The notes beneath the pieces are model-generated. The model ran no database searches. It had not been told where the DNA came from and saw only the letters and a list, made by a program, of their open reading frames with translations. A stretch of DNA of 64,000 nucleotides from Sinobacterium norvegicum (lineage in GTDB: Bacteria > Pseudomonadota > Gammaproteobacteria > Pseudomonadales > Sinobacteriaceae): positions 372,001-436,000 of the forward strand of contig NZ_CAKLPX010000003.1 in the NCBI RefSeq assembly GCF_923077115.1, given 5' to 3'. Below, one piece after another: positions 40,167-48,794 of the stretch. Positions within the stretch are counted from its first letter, which is position 1. The number at the start of each line of letters is the position of its first letter. The translations under genes were made by a program, and so were the position numbers.

Positions 40167-41003
40167 TTATTTCTCCAGCAGACGAATACCATCGCTGTCG
40201 ATGCTGATCAAACGCTGCTTATAGAGACCGCCGATGGCCTTCTTAAACGCTGCCTTACTCATGCCAAACAGTTTTTTAATTTCATCCGGTGACGACTTAT
40301 CGTGTACCGAAAGATGACCGCTGTTTTTTTCCAGCGCCGATAAAATCATACGGCTGTATTTATCGCGGGTTTCCTGGCCGCCGGCAAAGGTCAGGTTGAT
40401 GCGGCCATCGGGACGCACATCTTTGATAAAGGCGACCTTCTTATCGCCAAAGCTTAAGCGTTCGAACACATCGGCATTGTGGAACAAGCCCAAGATGTGA
40501 TTGTTAATAATGGCGCGATAACCGAGGTCGGTGGTGTTGGCAATAATCACGTTGACCTTTTGCTTGGCCTTATAACGATGTTTTTGGTCATCGAGGATAA
40601 ATTTATCGATCTTCGATGACGCGGTAATGCGGCCGTGAATACGATCGAGGTAAAGGTAGACGAGGTAGGACTTACCGACTTCCATCGGGCGATGCTGCTC
40701 GCCGAAGGGGACTAATACATCCTTATCGAGACCCCAATCCAAAAAAGCGCCAACATCGTTACAGTCAACCACGTTTAAATAGGCAAACTCACCCAGTTGA
40801 GCGCGGGGCTTCTGGGTGGTGGCGATGTAACGGTCCTTAGAGTCGAGGTAGATAAACACATCGAGCTTGTCACCGGCGACAGTCTTCTCACGCAGGTAGC
40901 GGTTGGGTACCAGTACTTCGCCCAGCTCTTTAGCATCAACATAAACACCGAATTCGACGACTTTAACGACGTCTAGGGTGTAGGAACGACCGACTCTGAT
41001 CAT
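40167..41003 (-). CDS. CvfB/YitL-type S1 RNA-binding protein
   Basis: A 278-residue protein with consecutive S1-like OB domains (starting MIRVGRSYTLDVVKVVEFGVY) and a C-terminal winged-helix segment (LFGMSKAAFKKAIGGLYKQR). This layout is that of CvfB, an RNA-binding regulator first described in Staphylococcus. ATG 41003 is preferred over an upstream TTG at 41015 because GAGG precedes it at suitable distance. Its target RNAs are unknown. Confidence 0.85.
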   Translation of the reverse strand: MIRVGRSYTLDVVKVVEFGVYVDAKELGEVLVPNRYLREKTVAGDKLDVFIYLDSKDRYIATTQKPRAQLGEFAYLNVVDCNDVGAFLDWGLDKDVLVPFGEQHRPMEVGKSYLVYLYLDRIHGRITASSKIDKFILDDQKHRYKAKQKVNVIIANTTDLGYRAIINNHILGLFHNADVFERLSFGDKKVAFIKDVRPDGRINLTFAGGQETRDKYSRMILSALEKNSGHLSVHDKSSPDEIKKLFGMSKAAFKKAIGGLYKQRLISIDSDGIRLLEK

Positions 41004-41117
41004 GGATAACCTCAAAATATTGTGCGCGAAGGAGATGGCAAGGGTTGCAGCGCGGCATTATACACGCAGAGTATAGCTTGGCGAAATAATGATGGTATCG
41101 CCCTCTGTCGCCAGAAA

Positions 41118-41150
41118 CAAAAAAGCCGACGCATGGGGGCGCCGGCTTTT
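41118..41150 (-). terminator. Terminator after the thiolase gene
   Basis: A 12-bp stem with one mismatch (41121-41132 with 41139-41150) around AAAAGCCG/CGGCTTTT is followed on the minus strand by a run of Ts. It lies 16 bp after the thiolase stop. Confidence 0.82.
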
Positions 41151-41165
41151 GTTAACGCGTAAGGT

Positions 41166-42344
41166 TTAGCAAATTTCTAATGTCACGGCCAAACCTTCAC
41201 CGCCACCGATGCACAGTGAGGCAACACCCTTACTCTTGCCGGCTTTCTTCAAGGCGTGGATCAGGGTTAGGATGATGCGTGAACCGGTAGAGCCAACAGG
41301 GTGACCCTGGGCGCAGGCGCCGCCGTTGACGTTAACGGTTGCTGGGTCGAGGCCGAGTTCCTTGGTTGCCAACATGGTCACCATGGCAAAGGCTTCGTTG
41401 ATTTCCCACAGGTCGACATCGGCAGTTGACCAGCCGGCCTTGGCCAGGGCTTTCTCAATCGCACCGATGGGGGCTGTGGTAAATAACGCCGGCTCGTGTG
41501 AATTACGGGCGTGGGAGAGAATACGAGCCAGTGGCTTCAGACCGCGGGCCTGGGCCTCAGACTCAGACATCATCAACAGCGCAGAGGCGCCGTCGGAAAT
41601 AGACGAGGCATTGGCGGCGGTAATGGTACCGTCTTTGGCAAAGGCAGGGCGCAGTTGCGGGATTTTATCCAGCTTGGCCTTGGGTGGCTGCTCATCTTGG
41701 CTGATGGTGGTCTCGCCACGGCGGCTCTTGAGTACGACAGGTACAATTTCATCGTTCAACGCGCCGCTTTCGATGGCGGCGGTGGCACGCTGAAGTGATT
41801 GAATGGCAAAGGCATCCATCTCTTCGCGGCTGAGGTTGTTATCGTCGGCGGTTTGCTGAGCAAAGCTACCCATTAGGCGGCCAGTAAAGGCGTCCTGAAG
41901 ACCATCGAAGAACATGTGGTCTTCCAAAGACCTGGCACCGGTGCCAACACCGCCACGGGCGCCATTGACTATGTGAGGAGCATTGGACATGGATTCCATA
42001 CCGCCGGCGATGGCAACTTTACAGGTGCCGGCCTTGATTGAATCGTGGGCGAAAATAGTGGCCTGCATGCCTGAACCACACAGTTTGTTGATGGTGACTG
42101 CACCAGCAGTATCGGGAATGCCAGCGGTGATCGCGGCCTGACGTGCAGGTGCCTGCTTGAGACCGGCGGGTAATACACAGCCCATATAGACTTCTTCGAT
42201 GTCGGCCGCTGCAATGTTACCGCGCTCGATAGTGGCTTTGATTGCAGTGGTGCCCAGGTCGACAGCGTTGGTGCTGCTTAATTCGCCGAGTAATCCACCC
42301 ATTGGGGTGCGGGCGCCAGAGACGATAACTACTGAGTCAGACAT
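41166..42344 (-). CDS. Acetyl-CoA C-acyltransferase (thiolase)
   Basis: A 392-residue thiolase. The acyl-accepting cysteine is in NKLCGSGMQA, the catalytic histidine in GGACAQGHPVGSTGSRI and the second cysteine in SLCIGGGEG near the C-terminus. It condenses or cleaves acetoacetyl-CoA or longer 3-ketoacyl-CoA, and biosynthetic and degradative use cannot be separated by sequence alone. ATG 42344 (MSDSVVIVSGART) fits the family start; the frame runs open to 42422. Confidence 0.92.
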   Translation of the reverse strand: MSDSVVIVSGARTPMGGLLGELSSTNAVDLGTTAIKATIERGNIAAADIEEVYMGCVLPAGLKQAPARQAAITAGIPDTAGAVTINKLCGSGMQATIFAHDSIKAGTCKVAIAGGMESMSNAPHIVNGARGGVGTGARSLEDHMFFDGLQDAFTGRLMGSFAQQTADDNNLSREEMDAFAIQSLQRATAAIESGALNDEIVPVVLKSRRGETTISQDEQPPKAKLDKIPQLRPAFAKDGTITAANASSISDGASALLMMSESEAQARGLKPLARILSHARNSHEPALFTTAPIGAIEKALAKAGWSTADVDLWEINEAFAMVTMLATKELGLDPATVNVNGGACAQGHPVGSTGSRIILTLIHALKKAGKSKGVASLCIGGGEGLAVTLEIC

Positions 42345-42681
42345 AAGGAGATTCCTATACAAGGTTGGCTGCGTCAGCAGCTTATTAGTCGCTAGCCGAA
42401 GACGGCTTATTTTGAGCCACATTTAGCCACAGTCAATACCGCGATACAAGGGCGATAAGGCGTTGCCGATCAGATCTGCGATTTAGTTTTTGAATGGCCA
42501 ATATTGTTGTTTGTGATATTGCCTGCAGCGCCCATAATCGCTAGCGATGACAAAAGTTGACGGTGAGTACTTTTTCGTAGGTATTACTGTAATGCTTTGG
42601 TGGTAAACCCCTATTTTCTTACCGCTGTTGTTTGTTTATAATCGCCGCAAATTGAATATCAGCGACCAAAGAGACGTCACT
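42345..42681. other. Intergenic region upstream of thiolase and the 41-residue peptide
   Basis: About 340 bp with no supported gene. It holds a perfect TATAAT at 42637-42642 on the plus strand, 40 bp before the small ORF. It also holds a TTGACG at 42557-42562 with a weak TATTAC 19 bp later. It must also contain the thiolase promoter, which I could not place. Confidence 0.4.
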
Positions 42682-42807
42682 ATGAGCCGTTTTACCAACC
42701 GAATGAATGCCATGCTAGAGCAGCAAACTCACCGTATTGCGAGCTTTAAAGATGATAAAACAGGCCTGGTTGTTTTGGCAGTGATTGCAGGTTTCACCTT
42801 ACTATAG
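42682..42807 (+). CDS. Possible 41-residue single-pass membrane peptide
   Basis: A short frame, MSRFTNRMNAMLEQQTHRI onward, ends in a hydrophobic segment LVVLAVIAGFTLL right at the stop. A perfect TATAAT lies 40 bp upstream. The ribosome site is weak (AGAG 13 bases before). The arrangement, a basic amphipathic start plus a C-terminal membrane helix, is that of many small inner-membrane peptides. No family is recognised. It converges with the GlxA-type gene. Confidence 0.45.
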   Translation: MSRFTNRMNAMLEQQTHRIASFKDDKTGLVVLAVIAGFTLL

Positions 42808-42842
42808 TGCTGACCGTGCTGTCTTTTGGTTGTTTATACCCC

Positions 42843-43835
42843 CTAGTCAGCGAGGCTAAACAGCTTCCCTCGGACGGCGTCCCTGTACTGCTTCGGCGTC
42901 TGCCCAAGTAATTTCTTCACCAGTCGCGAAAAGTGGCTGGCATCTTGATAGCCTACTTGGTAGGCAATCTCTGCAACGGCGAGATTACTGTCTCTCAGTA
43001 AATCCTTGGCCACCCTCAGGCGTTGTTGCGCTAAATATTCCCCCGGTGTTAATTGCGTTGCAGCCTTGAAGCGGCGGTTGAAACTGCGCACGGTTAATTC
43101 GCAGATATCGGCTAATTTTTGACTGTTTAGCGGCTGGCGATAATTGTCCTGCAGCCATTGCTGGGCCTGAATAATGGCCTCATCGCCATGGCTGCTGACT
43201 TTGCCGGCGATAAAACTCTGTTCCTCGTAGCCTCGTCTGATCTCTGGCGAGAAGTGACTCTCAACCTCGCGGGCAATATCGGCGCTATAAAACTGCTCGA
43301 TAAAATAAATCATCAAATCTGCCACCGAGTTGACGCTGCCGACGCAGTACAGGTTGTCTGAGCGCGTAATCAGGTGTTGCCGCTGTAACTTCACCGCGGG
43401 GTAGTGTTCGGCAAAGGCATCCATAAAATACCAGTGGGTGGTAGCCGGCTTATTATCGAGCAGGCCGGCGGCGGCGAGAAAACAACTGCTGGTGCCCACC
43501 GACAAAATTTGAGTATTACTGGCGTTGGCTTTTTTTAGCAGCTGGGTGATTTCGCTGTGACGTCGCACCACCGGAATAGGGTTGCGCCATAGCGCAGGCA
43601 AAATCATTAAATCGATATCATCAAGTTGTTGATAAGTACAGCTGGGTTGGATGGCCACCCCGCCGCTGTGATTGACTGCGCCGCCAGCACCGGCAAACCG
43701 AAGGGTCAGCTGAGTGGCCGGGCCTTTTCGGCTACGATTAAAGTTATCGGCAGCCGATAGCATTTCCGCCGGTAGACTGAGGCTGCTGGCCAGTGCGTGT
43801 TCATACAGCAAAATTGCGATATTGAGTGTTTTCAT
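42843..43835 (-). CDS. GlxA-family (DJ-1/PfpI-AraC) transcriptional regulator
   Basis: From ATG 43835 (MKTLNIAILLYEHA) the product is 330 residues. The N-terminal DJ-1/PfpI-like domain contains the nucleophile-elbow segment SVGTSSCFLAAAG. A C-terminal AraC domain has two helix-turn-helices, ending VAEIAYQVGYQDASHFSRLVKK. Members such as GbdR and ArgR in Pseudomonas regulate catabolism of small nitrogenous molecules. It is divergent from fabY, with 158 bp between the starts, and may act there. Confidence 0.88.
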   Translation of the reverse strand: MKTLNIAILLYEHALASSLSLPAEMLSAADNFNRSRKGPATQLTLRFAGAGGAVNHSGGVAIQPSCTYQQLDDIDLMILPALWRNPIPVVRRHSEITQLLKKANASNTQILSVGTSSCFLAAAGLLDNKPATTHWYFMDAFAEHYPAVKLQRQHLITRSDNLYCVGSVNSVADLMIYFIEQFYSADIAREVESHFSPEIRRGYEEQSFIAGKVSSHGDEAIIQAQQWLQDNYRQPLNSQKLADICELTVRSFNRRFKAATQLTPGEYLAQQRLRVAKDLLRDSNLAVAEIAYQVGYQDASHFSRLVKKLLGQTPKQYRDAVRGKLFSLAD

Positions 43836-43993
43836 AGGCTTAGTATAAAACGATTTGGCCAAATTGGCCATAATGATGTCCAAATGCGCATAAGTCTATC
43901 GTCGACACCGGCGTACACTAGCGGCAATCATTTATGGGGTTGGCCGTTTTTTTGGCTGCGCTCCGGCTCGCACGCAGTTTACAAGGATTTATT

Positions 43994-45835
43994 ATGTTAT
44001 CGCTCCCTATTATTGTTGGCTTTGGTGGTATTAATTCGTCGGGCCGCAGCTCAGGTCACCACGGTTATGCGCGCACTGTTTTTGATGCGCTGCCGGCGGA
44101 TCAACAGCAGCTGACAGTCGACAGCCTAAAGCAACTAATGGGTCAGGAGTTGAGTCGTGATGAGGTGCTGGCCAATACCTTGATTCGTCGTATTGAGGCG
44201 GCGTACTTCGACGCCGATGCGGTGTCGTGGAATAAAAAATTACCGCTGACACCCAGTGAGACAATTCGCTTTACCGTCACCGCTCGCAATATGCCGTCGG
44301 TGGTGCCTGAGGGCTGGACTGTCAACCCGATTGATGGCAAGAATGTTGAGGTTGTTATCAATGATCCTGTCGATATGTTAGTGCGTGATTATATGGAGGC
44401 CAAGGTTAAGGCCGCAGGACAGTTGCCGAGTGGTTTTGAGCCAGGCAAGTTGTACCAATCGCGCAATCACCCCCGCGGTTTGCAGATGACTATTTTTGCC
44501 GCCAGCGATGCGCTGGGTAATATGGGCTTGGATTGGCAGCAATTACAGCAGCAGATTCCCGCTGACCAAATCAGTGTTTATGCCGGCAGCGCCATGGGCC
44601 AGCTCGACTCAACCGGTCATGGCGGTATGCTGAATTCCCGCGCTCTTGGCAAGCGGGTGACCTCCAAGCAGTGTGCCCTGGGCTTTGCCGAGATGCCGGC
44701 GGACTTTGTCAACGCTTATGTGCTTGGCAGTATGGGCTCTACCGGCACGTCTATGGGAGCGTGTGCATCGTTTCTCTATAACCTTCGCCATGGTATCGAT
44801 GATATTCGCAACGGCCATACTCGCATTGCAATCATCGGTAACAGTGAGGCTCCGATCAATGCTGAAATCATGGAGGGTTATGCCGCCATGGGGGCGTTGG
44901 CCAGCGATGAGGAATTACTGGCCCTTGATGCCGCTAAGGCACTGGCAGACCCCGATTACCGCCGCGCCTGTCGCCCGTTTGCTGAAAACTGTGGCTTTAC
45001 CATTGCCGAGTCGGCGCAGTTTATTATTTTGATGGACGATAAGCTGGTTATGGAGACCGGAGCCTCAATTCATGCCGCTGTCGGCGACGTTTTCGTCAAT
45101 GCCGATGGCCACAAAAAATCGATCTCAGCCCCCGGTGTCGGCAACTATATCACCGTCGCTAAGGCCGTGGGTTCGGCCAAGGGTATTGTCGGTGCCGAGT
45201 CCATTGCTCAGCGCAGTTATGTTCACGCCCATGGTACCGGCACCCCCAAGAATCGAGAAACCGAATCGCATATTTTGAATGAGACTGCCAAGGCCTTCGA
45301 CATTGCCCAGTGGCCAGTGGCGGCGGTGAAATGTTATTTAGGTCACAGCATCGGTGTCGCTTCTGGCGACCAGATTGTCAGCGCCCTGGGCGTATGGCAG
45401 CACGGTATTATTCCCGGCATCGCCACCATCGATAGGGTGGCCGACGATGTTCATCACAGCCACCTCGATATCAGCCCAGAGCATAAGAGTGTCGGTGTCG
45501 AGGCAATGGATGTGACCTTTATCAATGCCAAGGGCTTTGGCGGTAATAATGCCACCGGCTATCTGTTGGCCCCCCATGTGGCTAAGCGTATGCTGGCCAA
45601 GCGTTACACCGCCGATGAGATGGCGAGTTACCAGCAGAAGAACCTTGCCGTCGTCGCTGCGGCGGCAGCGTTTGACCGTAAAAACAGTGCAGGGGAACAC
45701 GCGCCACAATACTTTTTTGATCACCAGGTGCGCGATGATCAGCATATTCAGCTGACCGCAAATGAGATTACCGTGGCGGGCTATCACCAGCCCATCAGTC
45801 TCGATATCGCCAACCCCTATGCCGATATGTCGTAG
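43994..45835 (+). CDS. fabY: FabY-type beta-ketoacyl-ACP synthase
   Basis: A 613-residue condensing enzyme. It matches remembered P. aeruginosa FabY (634) along its whole length, starting LPIIVGFGGIN and including QLPSGFEPGKLYQSRNHPRGLQM-type segments. The active-site cysteine is in SMGACASFLYN, and the histidines are in VHAHGTGTP and CYLGHSIG. In P. aeruginosa FabY condenses acetyl-CoA with malonyl-ACP and so starts fatty acid synthesis in place of FabH. ATG 43994 has AAGGA seven bases upstream; the open frame to 43934 lacks such a site. Confidence 0.88.
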   Translation: MLSLPIIVGFGGINSSGRSSGHHGYARTVFDALPADQQQLTVDSLKQLMGQELSRDEVLANTLIRRIEAAYFDADAVSWNKKLPLTPSETIRFTVTARNMPSVVPEGWTVNPIDGKNVEVVINDPVDMLVRDYMEAKVKAAGQLPSGFEPGKLYQSRNHPRGLQMTIFAASDALGNMGLDWQQLQQQIPADQISVYAGSAMGQLDSTGHGGMLNSRALGKRVTSKQCALGFAEMPADFVNAYVLGSMGSTGTSMGACASFLYNLRHGIDDIRNGHTRIAIIGNSEAPINAEIMEGYAAMGALASDEELLALDAAKALADPDYRRACRPFAENCGFTIAESAQFIILMDDKLVMETGASIHAAVGDVFVNADGHKKSISAPGVGNYITVAKAVGSAKGIVGAESIAQRSYVHAHGTGTPKNRETESHILNETAKAFDIAQWPVAAVKCYLGHSIGVASGDQIVSALGVWQHGIIPGIATIDRVADDVHHSHLDISPEHKSVGVEAMDVTFINAKGFGGNNATGYLLAPHVAKRMLAKRYTADEMASYQQKNLAVVAAAAAFDRKNSAGEHAPQYFFDHQVRDDQHIQLTANEITVAGYHQPISLDIANPYADMS

Positions 45836-45908
45836 AGTCGGCAGCAAAATAGTTGCGTAGGTTTCACCCTTAGTAGCTGAATTGTGATGAGCATTCACGC
45901 TATAGTAG

Positions 45909-45948
45909 AGCCGTTAGCCCAAAACTGGGTTAGCGGCTTTATTGTTTT
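45909..45948 (+). terminator. Terminator after fabY
   Basis: A 12-bp stem (45909-45920 with 45927-45938, two G-T pairs) around AGCCG/CGGCT is followed by a T-rich tract. Confidence 0.85.
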
Positions 45949-45979
45949 AGGGTAAGTTTTCAGGGTAAGAATAAAACGC

Positions 45980-46780
45980 ATGTCAAAGACCTTTTCACTC
46001 AACATCGACGGCCTACCAGCACCGGCGGCGATGTATGTTCACCAGCAACATACCGATACTCAAGTCTCTCGTCGTATTATGGCCGAGGGCGTATGGGAAC
46101 CCTATGAAACGGCGTTGATTGTCGAGCGCTTAAAACAGGGTGATACCTTTGTCGATGTCGGTGCCAATATTGGTTACTACTCGGTGATTGCGTCACAGTT
46201 GGTTGGCCCTCAAGGGCGAGTATTTAGTTTCGAACCCGAGCCGGATAACTTCGCTCTGCTGCAGGCCAATGCGGCGCTGTGTACCGAGCCGAATATTACC
46301 CCGGTCAATGCGGCATTGGCGGCTCAGCCGGGTCAGGGTTTTTTGTATTTGAACACTGAAAACCGTGGCGATCACCAGATTTATGACGATGGTGGCGGAC
46401 GTCAGAAGACGGCGATTGAATTAGTCCACGGTGATAGTTTTTTTCAGGATGTATCGGCAGAAACCACTATCGATATTCTTAAGGTGGATACCCAGGGTGC
46501 TGAAATAGCGGTATTAACAGGGCTGGATCAAACGGTTAGAAACAGTCTGGATAAGATTACGCTGATTATCGAATTTTGGCCTCGGGGGCTGCGTAACTCA
46601 GGCGGCAATGCCGATGACTTATTAGACTGGATGGTCTCGCTCAATCTACCGCTCTACAATATTGACCACATTCATCATCAGTTGGTGCCGATAACCGAGG
46701 CTGAACTGCGTTCATGGATCAACTTACTCAACGATTACCCCGATGATGATGGTTTTTTTAATTTATTACTCGGCAGTTAA
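45980..46780 (+). CDS. FkbM-family SAM-dependent methyltransferase
   Basis: A 266-residue methyltransferase. SAM-binding motif I is FVDVGANIGYYSVIASQL, followed by VFSFEPEPDNFALL and the family-typical LKVDTQGAEIAVLTGL. FkbM enzymes O-methylate polyketides, sugars or lipids, and the acceptor here is unknown. It follows the fabY terminator, and the next gene starts 25 bp after it, so the two may be co-transcribed. Confidence 0.87.
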   Translation: MSKTFSLNIDGLPAPAAMYVHQQHTDTQVSRRIMAEGVWEPYETALIVERLKQGDTFVDVGANIGYYSVIASQLVGPQGRVFSFEPEPDNFALLQANAALCTEPNITPVNAALAAQPGQGFLYLNTENRGDHQIYDDGGGRQKTAIELVHGDSFFQDVSAETTIDILKVDTQGAEIAVLTGLDQTVRNSLDKITLIIEFWPRGLRNSGGNADDLLDWMVSLNLPLYNIDHIHHQLVPITEAELRSWINLLNDYPDDDGFFNLLLGS

Positions 46781-46804
46781 ATAACAATTATTGCAGCAGT
46801 GACG

Positions 46805-47626
46805 ATGACCAAAACAACCTCAGTAGACACAGAAATTATCGCCGACGGGCTGACCTTCCCCGAGGCCCCGCGCTGGCATAATAACAGCCTGTATTTTTCA
46901 GATTTTCACAGCAATACCGTCTATCGCTGGCAGCAGGGCAAACTCTCTGAGTTTTTGCAGGTTGACGGCAAGCCGGCCGGCCTATCGTGGCTGGCTGATG
47001 GTAAATTGTTAGTAATATCGATGGAGCACAAACAGCTGCTCAGCTTCGATGGCGATAAAACCACGGTTGTGGCGGATTTGTCGGCACTGGCAGCGGGCAT
47101 TTGTAATGATATGGTGACCACGCAGTCAGGCTACAGTTACATCGGTAACTTTGGCTTTCAGGTTGGCGAAGAACCGGTCGCGACGCAGCTTATTGGCGTC
47201 AACAGTGATGGCGAATGCTGCCACGTTGCCGATCAGATGATGTTCCCAAACGGTAGTGTGATTCTCAATCAGGGACGGACACTGATTGTGGCGGAGACCT
47301 TGGCCTGCTGTTTAACGGCCTTTGATATCGGCCCCGATGGCAGCTTAAGCAATCGTCGCGTATGGGCCGACTTAAACGGCGTCATGCCCGATGGTATTTG
47401 TATCGATCACCAGCAGGGTGTATGGGTGGCGACGGTCGATGCTTTTGTGCTGCGTGTGGTTGAGGGGGGAGAGGTTACCGACCGTATCAATTTGAGTCAG
47501 GCAAGCTTTGCCTGTGTGCTGGATGACGACGAGGATTATCTCTATATTTGTACCAGTGCCGATATTGATGAGGCGGCCTGCCAGCAGAATCGTAGCGGTA
47601 GAATAGAGCGCATCCGAGTGGGATAG
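46805..47626 (+). CDS. SMP-30/gluconolactonase-like protein
   Basis: A beta-propeller protein of about 273 residues. SMP-30 family segments are GLTFPEAPRWHNNSLYFSD and CNDMVTTQSGYSYIGNFGF, and PDGICIDHQQGVW provides likely metal-binding residues. Relatives hydrolyse lactones such as gluconolactone with a divalent cation. The start is ambiguous between GTG 46799 and ATG 46805. A long bidirectional terminator follows. Confidence 0.82.
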   Translation: MTKTTSVDTEIIADGLTFPEAPRWHNNSLYFSDFHSNTVYRWQQGKLSEFLQVDGKPAGLSWLADGKLLVISMEHKQLLSFDGDKTTVVADLSALAAGICNDMVTTQSGYSYIGNFGFQVGEEPVATQLIGVNSDGECCHVADQMMFPNGSVILNQGRTLIVAETLACCLTAFDIGPDGSLSNRRVWADLNGVMPDGICIDHQQGVWVATVDAFVLRVVEGGEVTDRINLSQASFACVLDDDEDYLYICTSADIDEAACQQNRSGRIERIRVG

Positions 47627-47640
47627 CGGGATAATCGCGG

Positions 47641-47685
47641 ACGAAAAAAAGGCTGTAGAGCTCAGCTCGACCGCCTTTTTTTCGT
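47641..47685. terminator. Bidirectional terminator between SMP-30 and csp genes
   Basis: A 21-bp stem with two mismatches and a TCA loop has seven As on the left arm and seven Ts on the right, so it works for both convergent genes. Confidence 0.92.
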
Positions 47686-47695
47686 GACTAGGCAA

Positions 47696-47905
47696 TTACT
47701 GCGGCGTCACTTCGTCGGCCTGAAGACCCTTGGGGCCTTCGGTTACGATGAAACTGACGGTTTGGCCTTCCGTCAATGTGCGACGGCCATCGCCGTTGAT
47801 TGAACGGTAGTGAACAAAAATATCTGGGCCGCTTTGCTGCTCAATAAAGCCAAAGCCTTTCTCATCGTTAAACCACTTTACAGTACCGGTGACGGTGTTA
47901 GACAT
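47696..47905 (-). CDS. Cold-shock protein, CspA family
   Basis: A 69-residue single cold-shock domain. RNP1 is [11 protein letters not shown]2 is DIFVHYRSI, and the protein starts [10 protein letters not shown]. It binds single-stranded RNA and DNA and melts mRNA structure. ATG 47905 is chosen because upstream residues do not belong to the domain. About 290 bp of untranslated sequence lies upstream, room for the long leader usual in this family. Confidence 0.95.
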   Translation of the reverse strand: MSNTVTGTVKWFNDEKGFGFIEQQSGPDIFVHYRSINGDGRRTLTEGQTVSFIVTEGPKGLQADEVTPQ

Positions 47906-48197
47906 ATCCAAAAATCCTATAACATTATTCGTTGTGGCCAAGCGGCCTAGTAATTGAAAACTAAGTAACACTGAATGACCGACATAACGAATGACAACAG
48001 GCGTTTCGTATTGTTTGAGCTATCTATGCAAACTTATATTTCCAGTAATTACTATATACAGCTGATTACTCTTGTCCAACCGTTTTTAATGAATTTTTAG
48101 TGACAGAGCAATGTTTTGTAACGCTTTTTTGTTCTGTTACTCGATATCAGTGTTAACATTAAAGCCGTGAATACTCTTTTTAAGCCAGGGCTGGTCT

Positions 48198-48593
48198 ATG
48201 CAACGCCACATACTGCTTCTCTATCGTCTGCTGTTTATTGCCGTTATTGTTTTGGTGATACAACAGTCATTGACACCGCTGCCGGCAAAGGTGTTTATCG
48301 ATAGCTGGGATAAAGCTCTCCATATAGCGGCTTGGTTTGTCGTCAGTCTCACAGGGTATTTGGCCTATGGCTATTTATCTCGGCGGCGCTTGCTGTTGTT
48401 GTGGGTGTTTGTCTTCTCTGTGGTAGTAGAGTTGGGGCAGCTCTGTGTTGCCGGTCGTTTCTTTTCACTGTTTGATCTTGTTGCTAACGCTATTGGTTGT
48501 TTGTCGGCATGGGCTGTTATTTCCATGCTAGAGCGGTTTGTTCCCTTGCTCTGGCAGTATCGCCTGACCGGGCTACGACAAGAAAAAACCTAA
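48198..48593 (+). CDS. VanZ-like membrane protein
   Basis: A 131-residue protein with four hydrophobic helices. The VanZ-family pattern is present: SLTPLP, then WDKALHIAAWFVVSL, then ELGQLCVAGRFFSLFDLVANAIG. The function of chromosomal VanZ-like proteins is mostly unknown; the name comes from teicoplanin resistance. It precedes the curli cluster by 201 bp in the same direction and is probably a separate unit. Confidence 0.82.
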   Translation: MQRHILLLYRLLFIAVIVLVIQQSLTPLPAKVFIDSWDKALHIAAWFVVSLTGYLAYGYLSRRRLLLLWVFVFSVVVELGQLCVAGRFFSLFDLVANAIGCLSAWAVISMLERFVPLLWQYRLTGLRQEKT

Positions 48594-48626
48594 TTCTATT
48601 TCCCTTCTGTAATCAATACTTATCAA

Positions 48627-48648
48627 ATACAGAATATAAAATCTGTAT
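48627..48648 (+). promoter_or_regulatory. Inverted repeat upstream of csgD
   Basis: Perfect 7-bp arms ATACAGA / TCTGTAT are separated by eight A/T bases, about 150 bp before csgD. The shape fits a dimeric regulator site in a region where E. coli csgD also integrates many regulators. The binding protein is unknown. Confidence 0.4.
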
Positions 48649-48794
48649 GTAATAGCTAAATGACAGCCTAAACAGCCCTCTTAAGGGGGTGGTTTATTGA
48701 ATAAAGTGGTCTATTATTTTTTCTCACAAGCGGTATAAAAAAGAGCATTTCTAGGAAGAGATGCATAGCTGTATTTTAGGGAAGGGAAGCGATA

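Noticed and set aside
45338-45898. 186-residue open frame opposite fabY
   Set aside because: It lies wholly antisense to a clearly conserved enzyme; low-complexity, His/Ile-rich translation with no family match is typical of a mirror frame.
48101-48139. Imperfect inverted repeat ahead of the VanZ-like gene
   Set aside because: Arms match at about 9 of 11 positions around a 17-base T-rich loop; it could be chance in A/T-rich sequence and suits no clear role.
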